Shown piece by piece: positions 20,088-30,896 of a stretch of DNA of 64,000 bases. Below the pieces are notes generated by a model. That model was not told the DNA's origin and ran no database searches. It saw only the letters and a list, made by a program, of their open reading frames with translations. A program made the position numbers and the translations under genes. This stretch comes from Rosenbergiella nectarea (GTDB lineage Bacteria > Pseudomonadota > Gammaproteobacteria > Enterobacterales > Enterobacteriaceae), in assembly GCF_900111105.1 (NCBI RefSeq), contig NZ_FOGC01000002.1:290210-354209 (forward strand). The letters are read 5' to 3'. The stretch's first letter is position 1. Every line of letters starts with the position of its first letter.

Positions 20088-22955
20088 ATGACGCAAACAC
20101 TCAGCCAGTTAGAACACCCAGATGCCTTCATTCGCCGCCATATCGGTCCGGATCTCGACCAACAAAAGCAGATGTTGCAGCAAATTGGCGCATCTGACTT
20201 GCCGACGTTGATTGCGTCTATCGTGCCTGAAAATATCCAATTATCCGCTTCGCCCCTTCAGCTGCCTTCGGCCAGCGAACATCAGGCGTTAGCAGAGCTG
20301 AAAGCTATCGCTGCAAAAAACCTCCGTTATAAATCGTGGATCGGAATGGGGTATAGCGCAGTCCTTACTCCACCGGTGATCCTACGCAACTTACTCGAGA
20401 ATCCCGGATGGTACACGGCTTATACGCCATATCAACCAGAGGTCTCACAAGGAAGGCTCGAAGCATTACTTAATTTCCAGCAGGTCACGTTAGATCTCAC
20501 GGGAATGGATGTTGCCTCTGCGTCATTACTTGACGAAGCTACGGCAGCGGCAGAAGCGATGGCGATGGCTAAACGCGTGAGTAAGCGTAAAAATGCTAAC
20601 AAATTCTTTGTTGCCGAAGACATTCATCCTCAAACGCTTGATGTTATAAAAACCCGCGCTGAGACCTTTGGCTTTGAGTTGGTTATCGACCGTGCTGAGA
20701 GGGCGTTAGACCACCAAGATCTCTTTGGTATCTGTCTACAATATTGCGGGTCGCAGGGACAGTTGCATGACTATCGTCAACTGATTGCAGCGTTATCTCA
20801 GCAGGGCGTTGTCGTTGCCGTCGCCGCTGAATTTATGGCATTAGTCCTTCTCGAATCCCCGGGAAAATTAGGGGCTGATATCGTTTTTGGTTCTTCACAG
20901 CGTTTTGGGGTACCAATGGGTTACGGTGGACCCCATGCGGCATTCTTCGCGACCAAAGAGACATTTAAGCGAGCAATGCCGGGCCGTATCATCGGTGTTT
21001 CCCGTGATGTGCAAGGCAATATCGCGCTACGTATGGCGATGCAAACTCGTGAGCAGCATATCCGTCGTGAAAAAGCCAACTCCAATATCTGTACCTCACA
21101 GGTCCTCTTGGCGAATATCGCCGGAATGTACGCGGTGTGGCATGGTCCTAAAGGACTCGCACGGATCGCCCAGCGTATTCATCGTTATACAAAAATTCTC
21201 GCAAAAATCGTTCAAGATAATGGCTTAACCCTGCGTTACTCACAGTGGTTCGATACCTTAACGGTAGAGGTGTCTGATAAAGCCGAGGTGCTTAAGCGGG
21301 CAAAACAGCAGCATATCAATCTGCGTAGCGACCTTCACCATGCAGTGGGCATTACGCTGGATGAAACCACGCAACGGCAAGATATAATCGTTTTGTTGGA
21401 GGTCCTGTTAGGACGGAATATACCCATTGATCTCGACCAGGAAGATGATCATGTCAGCCAGCAAGCTATTATTCCACCTGCCTTACACCGCGAAACAGCT
21501 ATTTTGACGCATCCGGTCTTCAATCAATATCACAGTGAAACGGAGATGCTGCGCTATCTTCACAAACTGGAGCGTAAAGACTTAGCACTCAATCAGGCGA
21601 TGATCCCCCTAGGCTCCTGCACGATGAAGCTTAATGCCGTCGCCGAAATGTTACCTATTACTTGGCCGGAATTTGCCGATCTCCATCCGTTCTGCCCGAC
21701 GAATCAAGCGGCGGGCTATTTGCAGATGATCGAACAACTCTCCGAATGGCTGATCACTCTGACCGGTTATGACGCGCTGTGTATGCAGCCTAATTCGGGT
21801 GCGCAAGGGGAATATGCCGGGCTGCTGGCGATTCGTCGCTACCATGAAAGCCGTCATCAAGCACAACGTCATCTCTGTCTTATCCCAGCCTCTGCCCATG
21901 GTACCAACCCCGCCTCTGCACAAATGGCTGGAATGGAAGTGGTGGTGGTCGCCTGTGATAAGCAAGGTAATATCGATCTCGAAGACCTACGTAGTAAGGC
22001 GAGCCAAGCGGCAGAACATATCTCCTGCATTATGGTCACCTATCCTTCGACCCATGGGGTTTACGAACAGACCATCCGTGAGGTCTGTGAGATTGTCCAT
22101 CAGTACGGTGGGCAAGTCTATCTGGATGGGGCCAATATGAATGCGCAAGTGGGTATCACTACGCCAGGACATATCGGAGCGGATGTCTCCCACCTTAATC
22201 TACATAAAACATTCTGTATTCCACATGGCGGCGGTGGCCCCGGAATGGGGCCGATAGGCGTAAAAGCGCATCTCGCGTCGTTCGTTCCCGGGCACAGTAT
22301 CGTCCAGTCGACGCTCCTCACCGAGCAAGGCGCAGTGACCGCGGCACCTTTCGGCAGTGCGTCGATTTTGCCAATTAGCTGGATGTATATCAGAATGATG
22401 GGAGGCGAGGGGCTAAAGCAAGCCAGCACCCTTGCCATCCTGAATGCCAACTATATTGCTAGCCGATTATCGTCGGACTATGACATTCTTTATACCGGGC
22501 CTGAAGGTAGGGTGGCGCACGAATGTATTCTTGATATTCGCCCTATCAAAGAACGAACGGGTATTAGCGAGATGGATATAGCCAAGCGATTGATTGACTA
22601 TGGTTTTCACGCACCGACCATGTCTTTCCCGGTAGCGGGAACCTTGATGGTGGAGCCAACGGAGTCCGAAAGCTTGATTGAACTCGATCGATTTGTGAAC
22701 GCGATGCTGGCTATCCGTCGTGAAATCGAGCAAGTAGCAGAAGGCGAGTGGCCATTGCACGATAACCCGCTGGTCAACGCTCCCCATATTCAGCAAGAAC
22801 TGGTCAGTGACTGGCATCATGCCTATTCCCGTGAAACGGCCGTCTTCCCTGCGGGAGCCGAGAATAAATACTGGCCAACGGTCAAAAGAGTGGATGATGT
22901 CTACGGCGACCGTAATTTATCATGTTCCTGTGTACCGATCGCGGATTATCAATAA
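20088..22955 (+). CDS. gcvP: Glycine dehydrogenase (decarboxylating), P protein
   Basis: This PLP enzyme decarboxylates glycine and loads the remainder onto lipoyl-GcvH. I chose ATG 20088 (MTQTLSQLE, as in E. coli); an upstream GTG overlaps gcvH. The 955 residues (E. coli 957) comprise two fused aminotransferase-like halves. [20 protein letters not shown] and [10 protein letters not shown] lie in the first half. The PLP-lysine segment [20 protein letters not shown] is in the second, near residue 705. A hairpin follows the stop. Confidence 0.97.
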   Translation: MTQTLSQLEHPDAFIRRHIGPDLDQQKQMLQQIGASDLPTLIASIVPENIQLSASPLQLPSASEHQALAELKAIAAKNLRYKSWIGMGYSAVLTPPVILRNLLENPGWYTAYTPYQPEVSQGRLEALLNFQQVTLDLTGMDVASASLLDEATAAAEAMAMAKRVSKRKNANKFFVAEDIHPQTLDVIKTRAETFGFELVIDRAERALDHQDLFGICLQYCGSQGQLHDYRQLIAALSQQGVVVAVAAEFMALVLLESPGKLGADIVFGSSQRFGVPMGYGGPHAAFFATKETFKRAMPGRIIGVSRDVQGNIALRMAMQTREQHIRREKANSNICTSQVLLANIAGMYAVWHGPKGLARIAQRIHRYTKILAKIVQDNGLTLRYSQWFDTLTVEVSDKAEVLKRAKQQHINLRSDLHHAVGITLDETTQRQDIIVLLEVLLGRNIPIDLDQEDDHVSQQAIIPPALHRETAILTHPVFNQYHSETEMLRYLHKLERKDLALNQAMIPLGSCTMKLNAVAEMLPITWPEFADLHPFCPTNQAAGYLQMIEQLSEWLITLTGYDALCMQPNSGAQGEYAGLLAIRRYHESRHQAQRHLCLIPASAHGTNPASAQMAGMEVVVVACDKQGNIDLEDLRSKASQAAEHISCIMVTYPSTHGVYEQTIREVCEIVHQYGGQVYLDGANMNAQVGITTPGHIGADVSHLNLHKTFCIPHGGGGPGMGPIGVKAHLASFVPGHSIVQSTLLTEQGAVTAAPFGSASILPISWMYIRMMGGEGLKQASTLAILNANYIASRLSSDYDILYTGPEGRVAHECILDIRPIKERTGISEMDIAKRLIDYGFHAPTMSFPVAGTLMVEPTESESLIELDRFVNAMLAIRREIEQVAEGEWPLHDNPLVNAPHIQQELVSDWHHAYSRETAVFPAGAENKYWPTVKRVDDVYGDRNLSCSCVPIADYQ

Positions 22956-22961
22956 CGCGTT

Positions 22962-22989
22962 TAACAGCCCTCTATCAAAGGGGCTGTTA
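22962..22989 (+). terminator. Terminator of the gcv operon
   Basis: The 9-bp stem TAACAGCCC/GGGCTGTTA lies just after gcvP. The T-tail is weak. Confidence 0.6.
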
Positions 22990-23089
22990 TACCTCTTCAT
23001 AGTTTTATTTAAGCTTACATGTGTACTCTGAATTTATTCTCAGTTAGTCTAGTTATTCATTGGATGATAAAGGAGTTAACACACCTGTT

Positions 23090-23743
23090 ATGGCTAAGAC
23101 ACAGATCCATTCTCCCGGATACTCATTGGCGGAAGAAATAGCAAACAGTGTAAGCCATGGCCTAGGTTGTCTTTTTGGTGTTGTCGGCTTAGTCCTGTTA
23201 CTCGTTCAAGCGCTGCAGCGTGATGCCGATATCATCACCTTTGTGAGCTACAGCTTGTACGGCGGCAGTATAATTGTGCTGTTTCTTGCCTCGACGCTCT
23301 ACCACGCTATCCCCAATCAACAGGCCAAACCCTGGTTAAAGAAAGTCGACCACTGTGCCATCTATTTACTTATTGCAGGCACTTACACGCCATTTCTGCT
23401 CGTCGGGTTGCGCTCGCCTTTGGCCGAAGGCCTGATGGTGGTGATTTGGTCACTGGCACTGTTGGGGATCGTCTTTAAATTGGTATTTGCCCATCGATTC
23501 AAAGTGCTATCGGTGGTGACATATCTACTAATGGGTTGGTTATCCTTGGTCGTGATCTACCAAATGGCGACTAAGCTCTCGGCGGCGAGTGTATGGTTGT
23601 TGGCAATTGGTGGGATCGTTTACTCATTAGGCGTGATTTTTTATGTAAATCGACGGATCCCCTTCAACCACGCGATATGGCATGCCTTTGTATTAGGCGG
23701 AGCAATTTGCCATTTTTGCGCAATCTATTTCTATATTCGGTAA
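23090..23743 (+). CDS. yqfA: Hemolysin III family membrane protein YqfA (TrhA)
   Basis: This is a seven-helix inner-membrane protein of the PAQR/hemolysin III family. E. coli TrhA/YqfA is tied to membrane-lipid homeostasis, and the old haemolysin name is misleading. I chose ATG 23090 (217 residues; E. coli 219), although AAGGAG is rather far upstream; a TTG at 23060 is the alternative. Motifs are [10 protein letters not shown], the metal-site segment [26 protein letters not shown], and the final [16 protein letters not shown] with three His/Cys residues. Confidence 0.93.
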   Translation: MAKTQIHSPGYSLAEEIANSVSHGLGCLFGVVGLVLLLVQALQRDADIITFVSYSLYGGSIIVLFLASTLYHAIPNQQAKPWLKKVDHCAIYLLIAGTYTPFLLVGLRSPLAEGLMVVIWSLALLGIVFKLVFAHRFKVLSVVTYLLMGWLSLVVIYQMATKLSAASVWLLAIGGIVYSLGVIFYVNRRIPFNHAIWHAFVLGGAICHFCAIYFYIR

Positions 23744-23799
23744 GGACTCACACGGGTGTGAACCTTATGCCTAGTCAGCGTAAGAATTATTAACAGTAA

Positions 23800-23821
23800 C
23801 CCCCTCAACGATTTGAGGGGG
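23800..23821. terminator. Bidirectional hairpin between yqfA and ygfZ
   Basis: A CCCCTCAA...TTGAGGGG stem separates the two convergent genes. Confidence 0.65.
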
Positions 23822-23835
23822 CAGGCATAAAGAAA

Positions 23836-24801
23836 TTAAGCGTCGTCTAGCGAATAAGGCAGTGGCTGGATCCGTAATTCGCTTTTCTCATCCCCCTCGA
23901 TACGGAACCGTTCTTCGCTACCTAAGTCGTTATTTAGGACAACTTGTACCCACAGTGTGTTAGGGGCAACCATTACTGAACAGAGCACGGTACCGGTTTT
24001 ACGCCAATTTTCGCCCATTTGTAACGCGACTGCGCTTCCGGCGGCAATCGCTTGGTCGGCAGTACCGGCCAACCAATACAGTGCACGTTTATTGGCCCCT
24101 CGATACTTGGCGCGGGCGACCATCTCCTGGCCGCTGTAGCACCCTTTTTTGAAGCTAATCGCGTTCAATGCCTGGAGATTGGTGGCTTGGGGAATAAACT
24201 GCGCAGTGTTGGCGGCCTCGATCACCGGAATACCGGCGGCAATCTCCGCGGCCAGCCATCGCTGTTGCTCACTTATCGCCTCTGGCTTAGCACAAAGTAA
24301 TATCTCTGCTTTAGCGGGATCCGTAATGACGATATAGCGAGGTTCAGGAGCGGCTAACCATAACAGCGACGTGGCACCTTCTCTTACAAGTGGTTGAGCC
24401 GCATCGGGGAGCTGTGAGAAGTGGTGGCTAAGGAAATCAGCGGCTTGGCTGCCCATTACCCCGAGTAGCATACGATTATCGTCGGCGGTGAAGGTAATCT
24501 TAGAAAATACCGCGTATTTTTTTATTTCAGTCAGCTGTTGTTCACGCACGTCGCGGCGCAATAGATAGCGATAGCCCTCGCCATCGTGAAATATACGCAG
24601 GTTACTCCACATCTTACCTTTAGCATCACAATGTGCGGCGAGTTGATGATCATTCTCGGCTAATTGGCTCAAATCTGCGGTAAGTTGACCTTGCAGATAG
24701 GCGGTGGCATCGGCGCCTTGAGCGGATACCAGCGCCCAATCTGTTAGCGTACAGAGAGCCAGCTCGGAATGATAGGCGGTAGTTGTGGGTTGAGAATTCA
24801 T
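23836..24801 (-). CDS. ygfZ: Folate-binding Fe-S cluster protein YgfZ
   Basis: YgfZ binds tetrahydrofolate and supports assembly or repair of certain iron-sulfur enzymes. The 321 residues (E. coli 326) carry the hallmark KKGCYSGQEMVARAKYRG near residue 220, with the essential cysteine of the K-x-GCYxGQE motif. DATAYLQGQLTAD is near the N-terminus. Its fold is related to GcvT, whose operon lies nearby. It is divergent from sdhE-ygfX. Confidence 0.95.
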   Translation of the reverse strand: MNSQPTTTAYHSELALCTLTDWALVSAQGADATAYLQGQLTADLSQLAENDHQLAAHCDAKGKMWSNLRIFHDGEGYRYLLRRDVREQQLTEIKKYAVFSKITFTADDNRMLLGVMGSQAADFLSHHFSQLPDAAQPLVREGATSLLWLAAPEPRYIVITDPAKAEILLCAKPEAISEQQRWLAAEIAAGIPVIEAANTAQFIPQATNLQALNAISFKKGCYSGQEMVARAKYRGANKRALYWLAGTADQAIAAGSAVALQMGENWRKTGTVLCSVMVAPNTLWVQVVLNNDLGSEERFRIEGDEKSELRIQPLPYSLDDA

Positions 24802-25014
24802 GACATCTCCTGTCGACCAACAGTGAAGGTGAAAGCGACTTAGGTCGCTTTACGAAATTGGTTTCATTATTCATTAAAGCGTAAAGCCTGAAAAGAGATT
24901 AGCAAGTACAAAAGTGCGAGCCAAGCCGAAGAGGTGGTGATTTGTACTGCCGTTCGACCTGTGGCTGCGGTACACTCTCTCCCTCTGGTTAAGGGTATAA
25001 TAGAGGAATAGCGT

Positions 25015-25296
25015 GTGGACTTAGCAGAAATCAGTATTGAAGACACTTCTCGTATTCACTGGGCATGCCGTCGAGGTATGTTAGAACTGGATATTGCCGT
25101 TCGTCCTTTTTTCGAACACGAATATCACACCTTAACGGATGCGCAAAAGCGTACCTTTATTGCGCTGCTGAAGGCCGATGATCCTGATTTATTTAATTGG
25201 TTGATGGGCCATGGACAGCCAGCGAATGACGAACTCAACGCTATGGTCGAACTTATTCGGACACGTAACAGTGCACGCGGACCTGTGGCAAACTGA
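25015..25296 (+). CDS. sdhE: FAD assembly factor SdhE
   Basis: SdhE promotes covalent attachment of FAD to succinate dehydrogenase and fumarate reductase flavoprotein subunits. The 93 residues show the signature RRGMLELD (RGxxE motif, residues 20-24), FFEHEY and [12 protein letters not shown]. The start is GTG 25015, supported by AGAGGA seven bases upstream. The 3' end overlaps ygfX by 26 bases, so the pair is likely coupled as in E. coli. Confidence 0.95.
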   Translation: MDLAEISIEDTSRIHWACRRGMLELDIAVRPFFEHEYHTLTDAQKRTFIALLKADDPDLFNWLMGHGQPANDELNAMVELIRTRNSARGPVAN

Positions 25297-25687
25297 GATC
25301 CGCCCCTCGCGTTATGCCGTCATCGCGGTCAATGGCTGGGTGCTGTTCATCTTAGTCGTTATTGTCGCTTCGCCGTGGTTTGGGGTTTTTTATCTTCTTA
25401 AGCCCTTAGCAATTGCCGCGGTGATTTTTGAAAGGTCGCGCACGTTAACAAGGCTGTCATTACGGATAGGCTTACTGGGTATTGATAATCAAGAGACCTG
25501 GTACTGGCAGCAGCAACAGTGGCGACTTAGCGCGCCGCTCTGTTGGCTACCTTGGGGGGTGATGATCAGCTGGCGGTCGGCACAACAGACCCAGCACTTC
25601 TGGTTGATGGCGGATACCATGTCTGAAGAAGCGTGGCGTAACCTACGCTTCTATTGGCTGAAAGGCCGTCATCGACAATGGAAATAA
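25271..25687 (+). CDS. ygfX: YgfX/CptA family membrane protein
   Basis: This small inner-membrane partner of SdhE was called a toxin-like inhibitor of cytoskeletal assembly in E. coli, and is linked to prodigiosin control in Serratia. I chose GTG 25271 because the homologous protein starts just before an LWQ motif, here [14 protein letters not shown]. This gives 138 residues (E. coli 135); the start is not certain. Two adjacent membrane helices (about 20-60) precede a soluble tail with [11 protein letters not shown] and [20 protein letters not shown]. It ends 3 bases before the convergent fldB. Confidence 0.85.
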   Translation: MHADLWQTEIRPSRYAVIAVNGWVLFILVVIVASPWFGVFYLLKPLAIAAVIFERSRTLTRLSLRIGLLGIDNQETWYWQQQQWRLSAPLCWLPWGVMISWRSAQQTQHFWLMADTMSEEAWRNLRFYWLKGRHRQWK

Positions 25688-25690
25688 TCG

Positions 25691-26209
25691 CTACAACAAC
25701 TCCGCGACCTCACTCAGGATCTGTTCGCACCAGTTTGCAATGCGCTCATCTGTCTCATCGAACTGATTCACATCATCTAAGGCGAGACCTACGAAGTGTT
25801 GCCCATCGGCAGTCAGTGGTTTTTGGCTAATAAACTCATAACCGGTAATTGGCCAATAGCCGATGAAAGAGACACCCTTAGGTTGCAATAAATCGTGCAG
25901 CATACCAAGAGCATCTAAAAACCATTCACTGTAACCGGCTTGGTCGCCCATCCCGTAGAGCGCAATAATCTTTCCAGACAGATCGAGATCAGCGAGTGTT
26001 TGCCACTGTGCCTCCCAATCTTCCTGTAGTTCGCCAAAGTCCCAGGTTGGCATACCCAAGATCAGTAGATCGTACTCGGTCATTGCAGAGAGGGGCTCAT
26101 CCTTAACATTGTGTAAGGTCACCATCTCTTGGCCAATAAACTCTTGGATCTTTTCGGCGGCCATCTCGGTATAACAGGTACTTGAACCGTAAAATAACCC
26201 TATTTTCAT
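25691..26209 (-). CDS. fldB: Flavodoxin 2
   Basis: FldB is an FMN-carrying electron transfer protein, related to FldA and induced by superoxide in E. coli. I chose ATG 26209 ([21 protein letters not shown]), which gives 172 residues as in E. coli (173). A longer frame upstream is unlike the family. FMN-binding segments are the phosphate loop [22 protein letters not shown] and [18 protein letters not shown]. It is divergent from xerD, and no strong ribosome site is visible. Confidence 0.95.
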   Translation of the reverse strand: MKIGLFYGSSTCYTEMAAEKIQEFIGQEMVTLHNVKDEPLSAMTEYDLLILGMPTWDFGELQEDWEAQWQTLADLDLSGKIIALYGMGDQAGYSEWFLDALGMLHDLLQPKGVSFIGYWPITGYEFISQKPLTADGQHFVGLALDDVNQFDETDERIANWCEQILSEVAELL

Positions 26210-26323
26210 ACTTGATTGACTCTGAGGTTCCAATTCTGCGTTGAGTGTATCAGAAAGCATACAGCGAGGCGTAGTTGATGCATAATAGTGACCGTTTAGC
26301 GCAGGTAATCGGAAAACGAAGCA

Positions 26324-27238
26324 ATGAAGAAATCGACGTCAACCCCGTTAATGGATCCCCTTCTAGAAGGCTTTATTGACCAATTGTGGATTGAGCGCAA
26401 CTTAGCAGAGAACACCTTAGAGGCTTATCGCCGCGACCTTAAACAGCTGCTGGAATGGCTCGAGGCGCACCAATTAGCGCTTCTTACTGTGAGCGCTCCC
26501 GAGTTACAAGGTTTCTTGGCGGAGAAACTCGAAGGGGGCTATCGGGCAACCAGTTCCGCCCGGCAGCTCAGTGCGATGCGTCAGCTTTTTCAATATCTTT
26601 ACCGGGAACAACTGCGACTCGATGATCCGAGTGCATTACTCTCTTCCCCGAAATTACCGCAACGACTGCCCAAGGATCTGAGTGAAGCACAGGTTGCTCG
26701 CCTGCTCGAAGCACCCTCCACCGAAATCCCGCTCGAGCTTCGCGATAAAGCGATGATCGAACTGCTTTACGCGACGGGATTACGAGTATCTGAGTTGACT
26801 GGACTAACCCTAAGTGATCTCAGCTTACGCCAGGGAGTGGTAAGAATTTTGGGGAAAGGAAATAAGGAGCGACTGGTGCCGTTGGGAGAAGAGGCAATCC
26901 ATTGGCTAGAAAATTATCTCGAACATGGCCGACCTTGGCTGATTAATGGTGCAAAAATTGATATAGTCTTCCCCAGTAATCGCGGGCAGCAAATGACTCG
27001 GCAAACATTTTGGCATCGGATCAAACATTATGCCCTAATCGCCGGCATTGATAGCGCTAAGCTCTCGCCCCATGTGCTGCGCCACGCCTTTGCGACACAC
27101 TTGCTCAATCACGGCGCGGATTTACGCGTCGTACAAATGCTACTCGGTCACAGCGACCTCTCGACGACACAAATTTATACGCATGTTGCCAATGAAAGAC
27201 TTCGTCAACTGCATCAACAGCATCACCCACGCGCCTAG
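26324..27238 (+). CDS. xerD: Tyrosine recombinase XerD
   Basis: XerD, with XerC, resolves chromosome dimers at dif under FtsK control. At 304 residues it is E. coli XerD plus six N-terminal residues. The catalytic set is complete: Arg154 (ATGLRVSE), Lys178 (GKGNKERLV), His250 and Arg253 ([13 protein letters not shown]), His276 ([11 protein letters not shown]) and nucleophile Tyr285 (IYTHV). It leads the conserved xerD-dsbC-recJ-prfB-lysS row, 25 bases before dsbC. Confidence 0.97.
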   Translation: MKKSTSTPLMDPLLEGFIDQLWIERNLAENTLEAYRRDLKQLLEWLEAHQLALLTVSAPELQGFLAEKLEGGYRATSSARQLSAMRQLFQYLYREQLRLDDPSALLSSPKLPQRLPKDLSEAQVARLLEAPSTEIPLELRDKAMIELLYATGLRVSELTGLTLSDLSLRQGVVRILGKGNKERLVPLGEEAIHWLENYLEHGRPWLINGAKIDIVFPSNRGQQMTRQTFWHRIKHYALIAGIDSAKLSPHVLRHAFATHLLNHGADLRVVQMLLGHSDLSTTQIYTHVANERLRQLHQQHHPRA

Positions 27239-27263
27239 CGGGGTGTTCAATAAGGATAAGGAA

Positions 27264-27968
27264 ATGCTGAAGAAATCATTACTCTCTATGGTCGCGTTAT
27301 GCGCACTCTTTTCCAGCGCCAGTTACGCCAACAATGCAGCGATCATCCAATCATTAACTAAATTAGGCGTAAGTATCAGCGATATCCAGCCTTCACCGTT
27401 ATCCGGCGTCAGCACAGTCTTAACCGATAATGGTGCGCTCTATGTTACTGATGACGGCAAGCAGATGATCCAAGGCCCACTTTACGACATCAGCGGTAAA
27501 ACCCCGGTTAACGTTACTTTCCAAACGTTAGACAAGAAAGTGGAAGCACTGGTACCGGAAATGATTGTCTATAAAGCGCCGAAAGAGCAGCACGTTGTCA
27601 CAGTGTTCACCGATATTACCTGTGGCTACTGCCATAAGTTACACCAACAAATCTCAGACTATAACGCGTTAGGGATCACTGTCCGCTATCTGGCGTTCCC
27701 GCGGGAAGGCATGCAGGGTGACGTCGCAAAAGCGATGAAGAATGTGTGGTGCGCCAAAGACCGTAAAGCGGCCTTTGATGCGGCGATGGGCGGTAAAACG
27801 CCTGCAGCCGCCAGCTGCAATATCGATATCGGTAAACAGTATCAATTAGGGCTGTTATATGGCATTCAGGGGACACCGGCGATCCTTACCAAAAACGGTG
27901 TCATGATCCCCGGCTATCAAGGTCCTAACGAGCTAAAACAGTATCTGGATCGTATCAACGCAGGATAA
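27264..27968 (+). CDS. dsbC: Thiol:disulfide interchange protein DsbC
   Basis: This periplasmic homodimeric isomerase reshuffles wrong disulfides and is kept reduced by DsbD. I chose ATG 27264 with an AAGGA site. The 234 residues start with a signal peptide (about 1-22, cleavage after SYA). A dimerisation domain follows, then a thioredoxin fold with the active site TCGYCHKLH near residue 116. A second cysteine pair further on (VWCAKD and ASCNID) is typical. It sits between xerD and recJ as in E. coli. Confidence 0.96.
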   Translation: MLKKSLLSMVALCALFSSASYANNAAIIQSLTKLGVSISDIQPSPLSGVSTVLTDNGALYVTDDGKQMIQGPLYDISGKTPVNVTFQTLDKKVEALVPEMIVYKAPKEQHVVTVFTDITCGYCHKLHQQISDYNALGITVRYLAFPREGMQGDVAKAMKNVWCAKDRKAAFDAAMGGKTPAAASCNIDIGKQYQLGLLYGIQGTPAILTKNGVMIPGYQGPNELKQYLDRINAG

Positions 27969-27972
27969 TCCC

Positions 27973-29703
27973 TTGTCTTCACGCGCTAACCCTGAACTAC
28001 AACGACGTCAGCCACAGGCTGACGTTGAGCTTTCGGCTGCCATTCACCCTTTACTGCAACAATTGTATCGGCAGCGAGGCATTACTGACGCTGCGCAACT
28101 GGAGCGGGGCGCGAATTATCTGCTGCCCCCTCAGGGATTGACCGGCATCGATCGGGCTGTGCAGTTATTACACCAAGCCATGAGTGATAACCGTCATATC
28201 ATGGTGGTCGGTGACTTTGATGCGGACGGTGCCACCAGTACCGCGCTATCTGTGTTGGCATTACAACAGTTTGGCGCACAACGGGTCAGCTATCTGGTAC
28301 CTAATCGGTTTGAGCAAGGCTATGGGCTCAGCCCCGAGGTCGTCGACCTGGCTCATGCTCGCCAAGCGCAACTCATTTTTACCGTTGATAACGGTATCTC
28401 TTCGGTTAGCGGAGTGGAGCGCGCCACGCAGTTAGGCATCCCCGTTATTATTACCGACCACCATCTTCCCGGCGAGGTATTACCTGCAGCGGCGGCGATG
28501 GTAAACCCAAATCTATCGGATGCTACCTTCCCGTCGAAGAATTTGGCTGGGGTGGGCGTGGCATTTTATGTGATGCTCGCACTGCGAGCTTATTTACGCG
28601 AGCAGGGCTGGTTTATCGGGACGCCCCCCAATCTTGCCGACTTATTGGATCTGGTGGCGCTCGGTACGGTCGCGGATGTGGTGCCGCTCGATGCCAATAA
28701 CCGAATACTGGTGTGGCAGGGCCTACAGCGAATTCGTGCCGGTAAGTGTCGTCCAGGGATCCGGGCTCTGCTTGAGGTCAGCCAACGACAAGCTTCACGT
28801 CTTAACGCCAGCGATCTTGGTTTTGCCTTAGGCCCACGGCTCAACGCGGCGGGGCGGCTCGACGATATGTCCCATGGCGTCGAATTACTGATTACCGAGA
28901 GCGAGCCACAAGCTCGGATGTTAGCGACTGAACTCGACGCCCTCAACCAGACCCGCAAAGAGATTGAACAGGGGATGCAACAAGAGGCGTTGTTGATCTG
29001 TGAGCAGCTCGAAAAGCAGCAACATCTCCCGAGCGGCTTAGCGTTCTACCATCCAGAATGGCATCAGGGGGTGGTGGGTATTGTCGCTTCCCGACTGAAA
29101 GAGCGTTTTCATCGACCCGTCATTGCCTTCGCCCCAGCTGGCGATGGTACCTTAAAAGGATCGGGCCGCTCGATTACCGGCCTGCACTTACGTGATGTGC
29201 TCGAACGCCTTGATAGCCAACATCCCGGATTAATCCTTAAGTTTGGTGGCCATGCGATGGCGGCAGGATTGAGTTTAGCGGAAGAACAGTTCCCGCGCTT
29301 TCGTGACTGTTTTGCACAATTGGTCACAGAGTGGCTGGATAGCGATGCCCTACAAGGCGTGATCTGGTCTGATGGCGAGCTCGGCGCACAACACCTCAAC
29401 GTTGAGACGGCGGAGATGCTGAGAAACGCAGGCCCCTGGGGGCAAAGTTTTCCAGAGCCAATGTTTGATGGCGAATTTAAACTTTTGCAACAACGGTTAG
29501 TCGGGCAGAAACATCTAAAGCTACTGCTCGAACCAGTAGAGGGGGGGCCACTGATTGACGGCATTGCCTTTAACGTCGATCTACGTCAATGGCCCGATCC
29601 CAGCATTCAGCGGGCGACCTTAGCCTACAAATTGGATGTGAATGAGTATCGCGGGCAACGTAGCGCACAATTATTAGTCGAATACCTCTGGCCAAAAGCC
29701 TAA
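27973..29703 (+). CDS. recJ: Single-stranded-DNA-specific exonuclease RecJ
   Basis: RecJ is a 5'-3' ssDNA exonuclease used in recombination and mismatch repair. The 576 residues (E. coli 577) show the DHH phosphoesterase motifs VGDFDADGATSTALS, TVDNGIS, ITDHHLPGEVLP and GTVADVVPLD. The DHHA1 motif KFGGHAMAAGLSL is near residue 420. The start is TTG 27973, four bases after the dsbC stop, with AGGA upstream; this rare start may limit translation. Confidence 0.96.
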   Translation: MSSRANPELQRRQPQADVELSAAIHPLLQQLYRQRGITDAAQLERGANYLLPPQGLTGIDRAVQLLHQAMSDNRHIMVVGDFDADGATSTALSVLALQQFGAQRVSYLVPNRFEQGYGLSPEVVDLAHARQAQLIFTVDNGISSVSGVERATQLGIPVIITDHHLPGEVLPAAAAMVNPNLSDATFPSKNLAGVGVAFYVMLALRAYLREQGWFIGTPPNLADLLDLVALGTVADVVPLDANNRILVWQGLQRIRAGKCRPGIRALLEVSQRQASRLNASDLGFALGPRLNAAGRLDDMSHGVELLITESEPQARMLATELDALNQTRKEIEQGMQQEALLICEQLEKQQHLPSGLAFYHPEWHQGVVGIVASRLKERFHRPVIAFAPAGDGTLKGSGRSITGLHLRDVLERLDSQHPGLILKFGGHAMAAGLSLAEEQFPRFRDCFAQLVTEWLDSDALQGVIWSDGELGAQHLNVETAEMLRNAGPWGQSFPEPMFDGEFKLLQQRLVGQKHLKLLLEPVEGGPLIDGIAFNVDLRQWPDPSIQRATLAYKLDVNEYRGQRSAQLLVEYLWPKA

Positions 29704-29788
29704 AAAGAGGTTACACGCTGGGGGGAGTTTCGGGTAGAATCTCCCCCCTCTGTATTACTTTTTTATCTTCAACTTAAGACAACAAACC

Positions 29789-30887
29789 ATGTTTGAAATC
29801 AATCCGATAAAAAATCGTATTCAAGACCTTACCGAGCGCAGCGATGTTCTTCGGGGGTACCTTTGACTATGATGCAAAAAACGAGCGTTTAGAAGAAGTT
29901 AACGCTGAACTTGAACAATCTGATGTCTGGAACGAACCCGACCGGGCGCAAGCGCTAGGCAAAGAGCGTTCCTCCTTAGAAGCGATTGTCGAAACCTTCG
30001 ACCTGCTCGCCCAAGGACTTGAGGATGTCAGCGGGTTAGTCGAATTAGCGGTCGAAGCCGATGACGAAGAAACCTTTAATGAGGCGGTCGTTGAGCTGGA
30101 TGCGCTCGATAAGAAACTGGCTGAATTAGAGTTCCGTCGCATGTTCTCTGGCGAATACGACAGTGCCGATTGTTATATTGACCTTCAAGCAGGTTCAGGC
30201 GGAACTGAGGCTCAGGATTGGGCAAACATGTTGTTACGGATGTACCTGCGCTGGGCGGAAGCGAAAGGGTTTAAAACTGAAATCATCGAAGTCTCGGACG
30301 GCGATGTGGCAGGGATCAAATGCGCGACGGTGAAAATTATCGGTGACTACGCCTTCGGCTGGTTAAGAACCGAAACAGGCGTTCACCGTCTAGTCCGTAA
30401 AAGTCCGTTCGATTCGGGAGGTCGTCGTCATACCTCCTTCAGCTCGGCCTTTATCTATCCTGAAGTGGATGATGATATCGATATTGAGATCAATCCAGCC
30501 GATCTGCGCATCGATGTCTATCGTGCCTCTGGGGCGGGGGGACAGCACGTTAACCGGACCGAGTCCGCGGTACGGATCACGCACCTTCCTAGCGGTACCG
30601 TCACCCAGTGTCAGAATGATCGCTCTCAGCATAAAAACAAAGACCAAGCGATGAAGCAGATGAAAGCGAAGCTGTATGAGCTGGAAATGCAAAAGAAAAA
30701 TGCTGAGAAACAGGTGATGGAAGATAACAAATCCGATATTGGCTGGGGCAGTCAGATTCGATCCTATGTGCTCGACGATTCGCGGATTAAAGATCTTCGT
30801 ACCAGTGTTGAAACTCGCAATACGCAGGCCGTCCTCGATGGCGATTTAGACCGATTTATTGAAGCTAGCTTGAAAGCTGGCCTATAA
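29789..30887 (+). CDS. prfB: Peptide chain release factor 2 (programmed +1 frameshift)
   Basis: RF2 releases peptides at UGA and UAA stops. The reading frame is joined: 29789-29863 (25 codons) and then, skipping T29864, 29865-30887, giving 365 residues exactly as in E. coli. The in-frame TGA at 29864-29866 is read through by a +1 shift when RF2 is scarce, an autoregulatory loop. Release-factor motifs are [12 protein letters not shown] (the SPF anticodon-like tripeptide) and [15 protein letters not shown] (GGQ). Annotation from the second frame alone would lose the N-terminus. lysS follows after 9 bases. Confidence 0.97.
29851..29867 (+). promoter_or_regulatory. prfB frameshift signal
   Basis: The sequence around codons 21-26 is CTT CGG GGG TAC CTT TGA C. 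It has the slippery CTT, the UGAC stop context and a G-rich Shine-Dalgarno-like element three bases upstream of CTT. E. coli has AGGGGG here; this copy has CGGGGG, so one base of anti-SD pairing is lost. Confidence 0.95.
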
Positions 30888-30896
30888 GGAACCTTT

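Noticed and set aside
29109-29564. 151-codon minus-strand frame
   Set aside because: Shadow of recJ; no ribosome site or family features.
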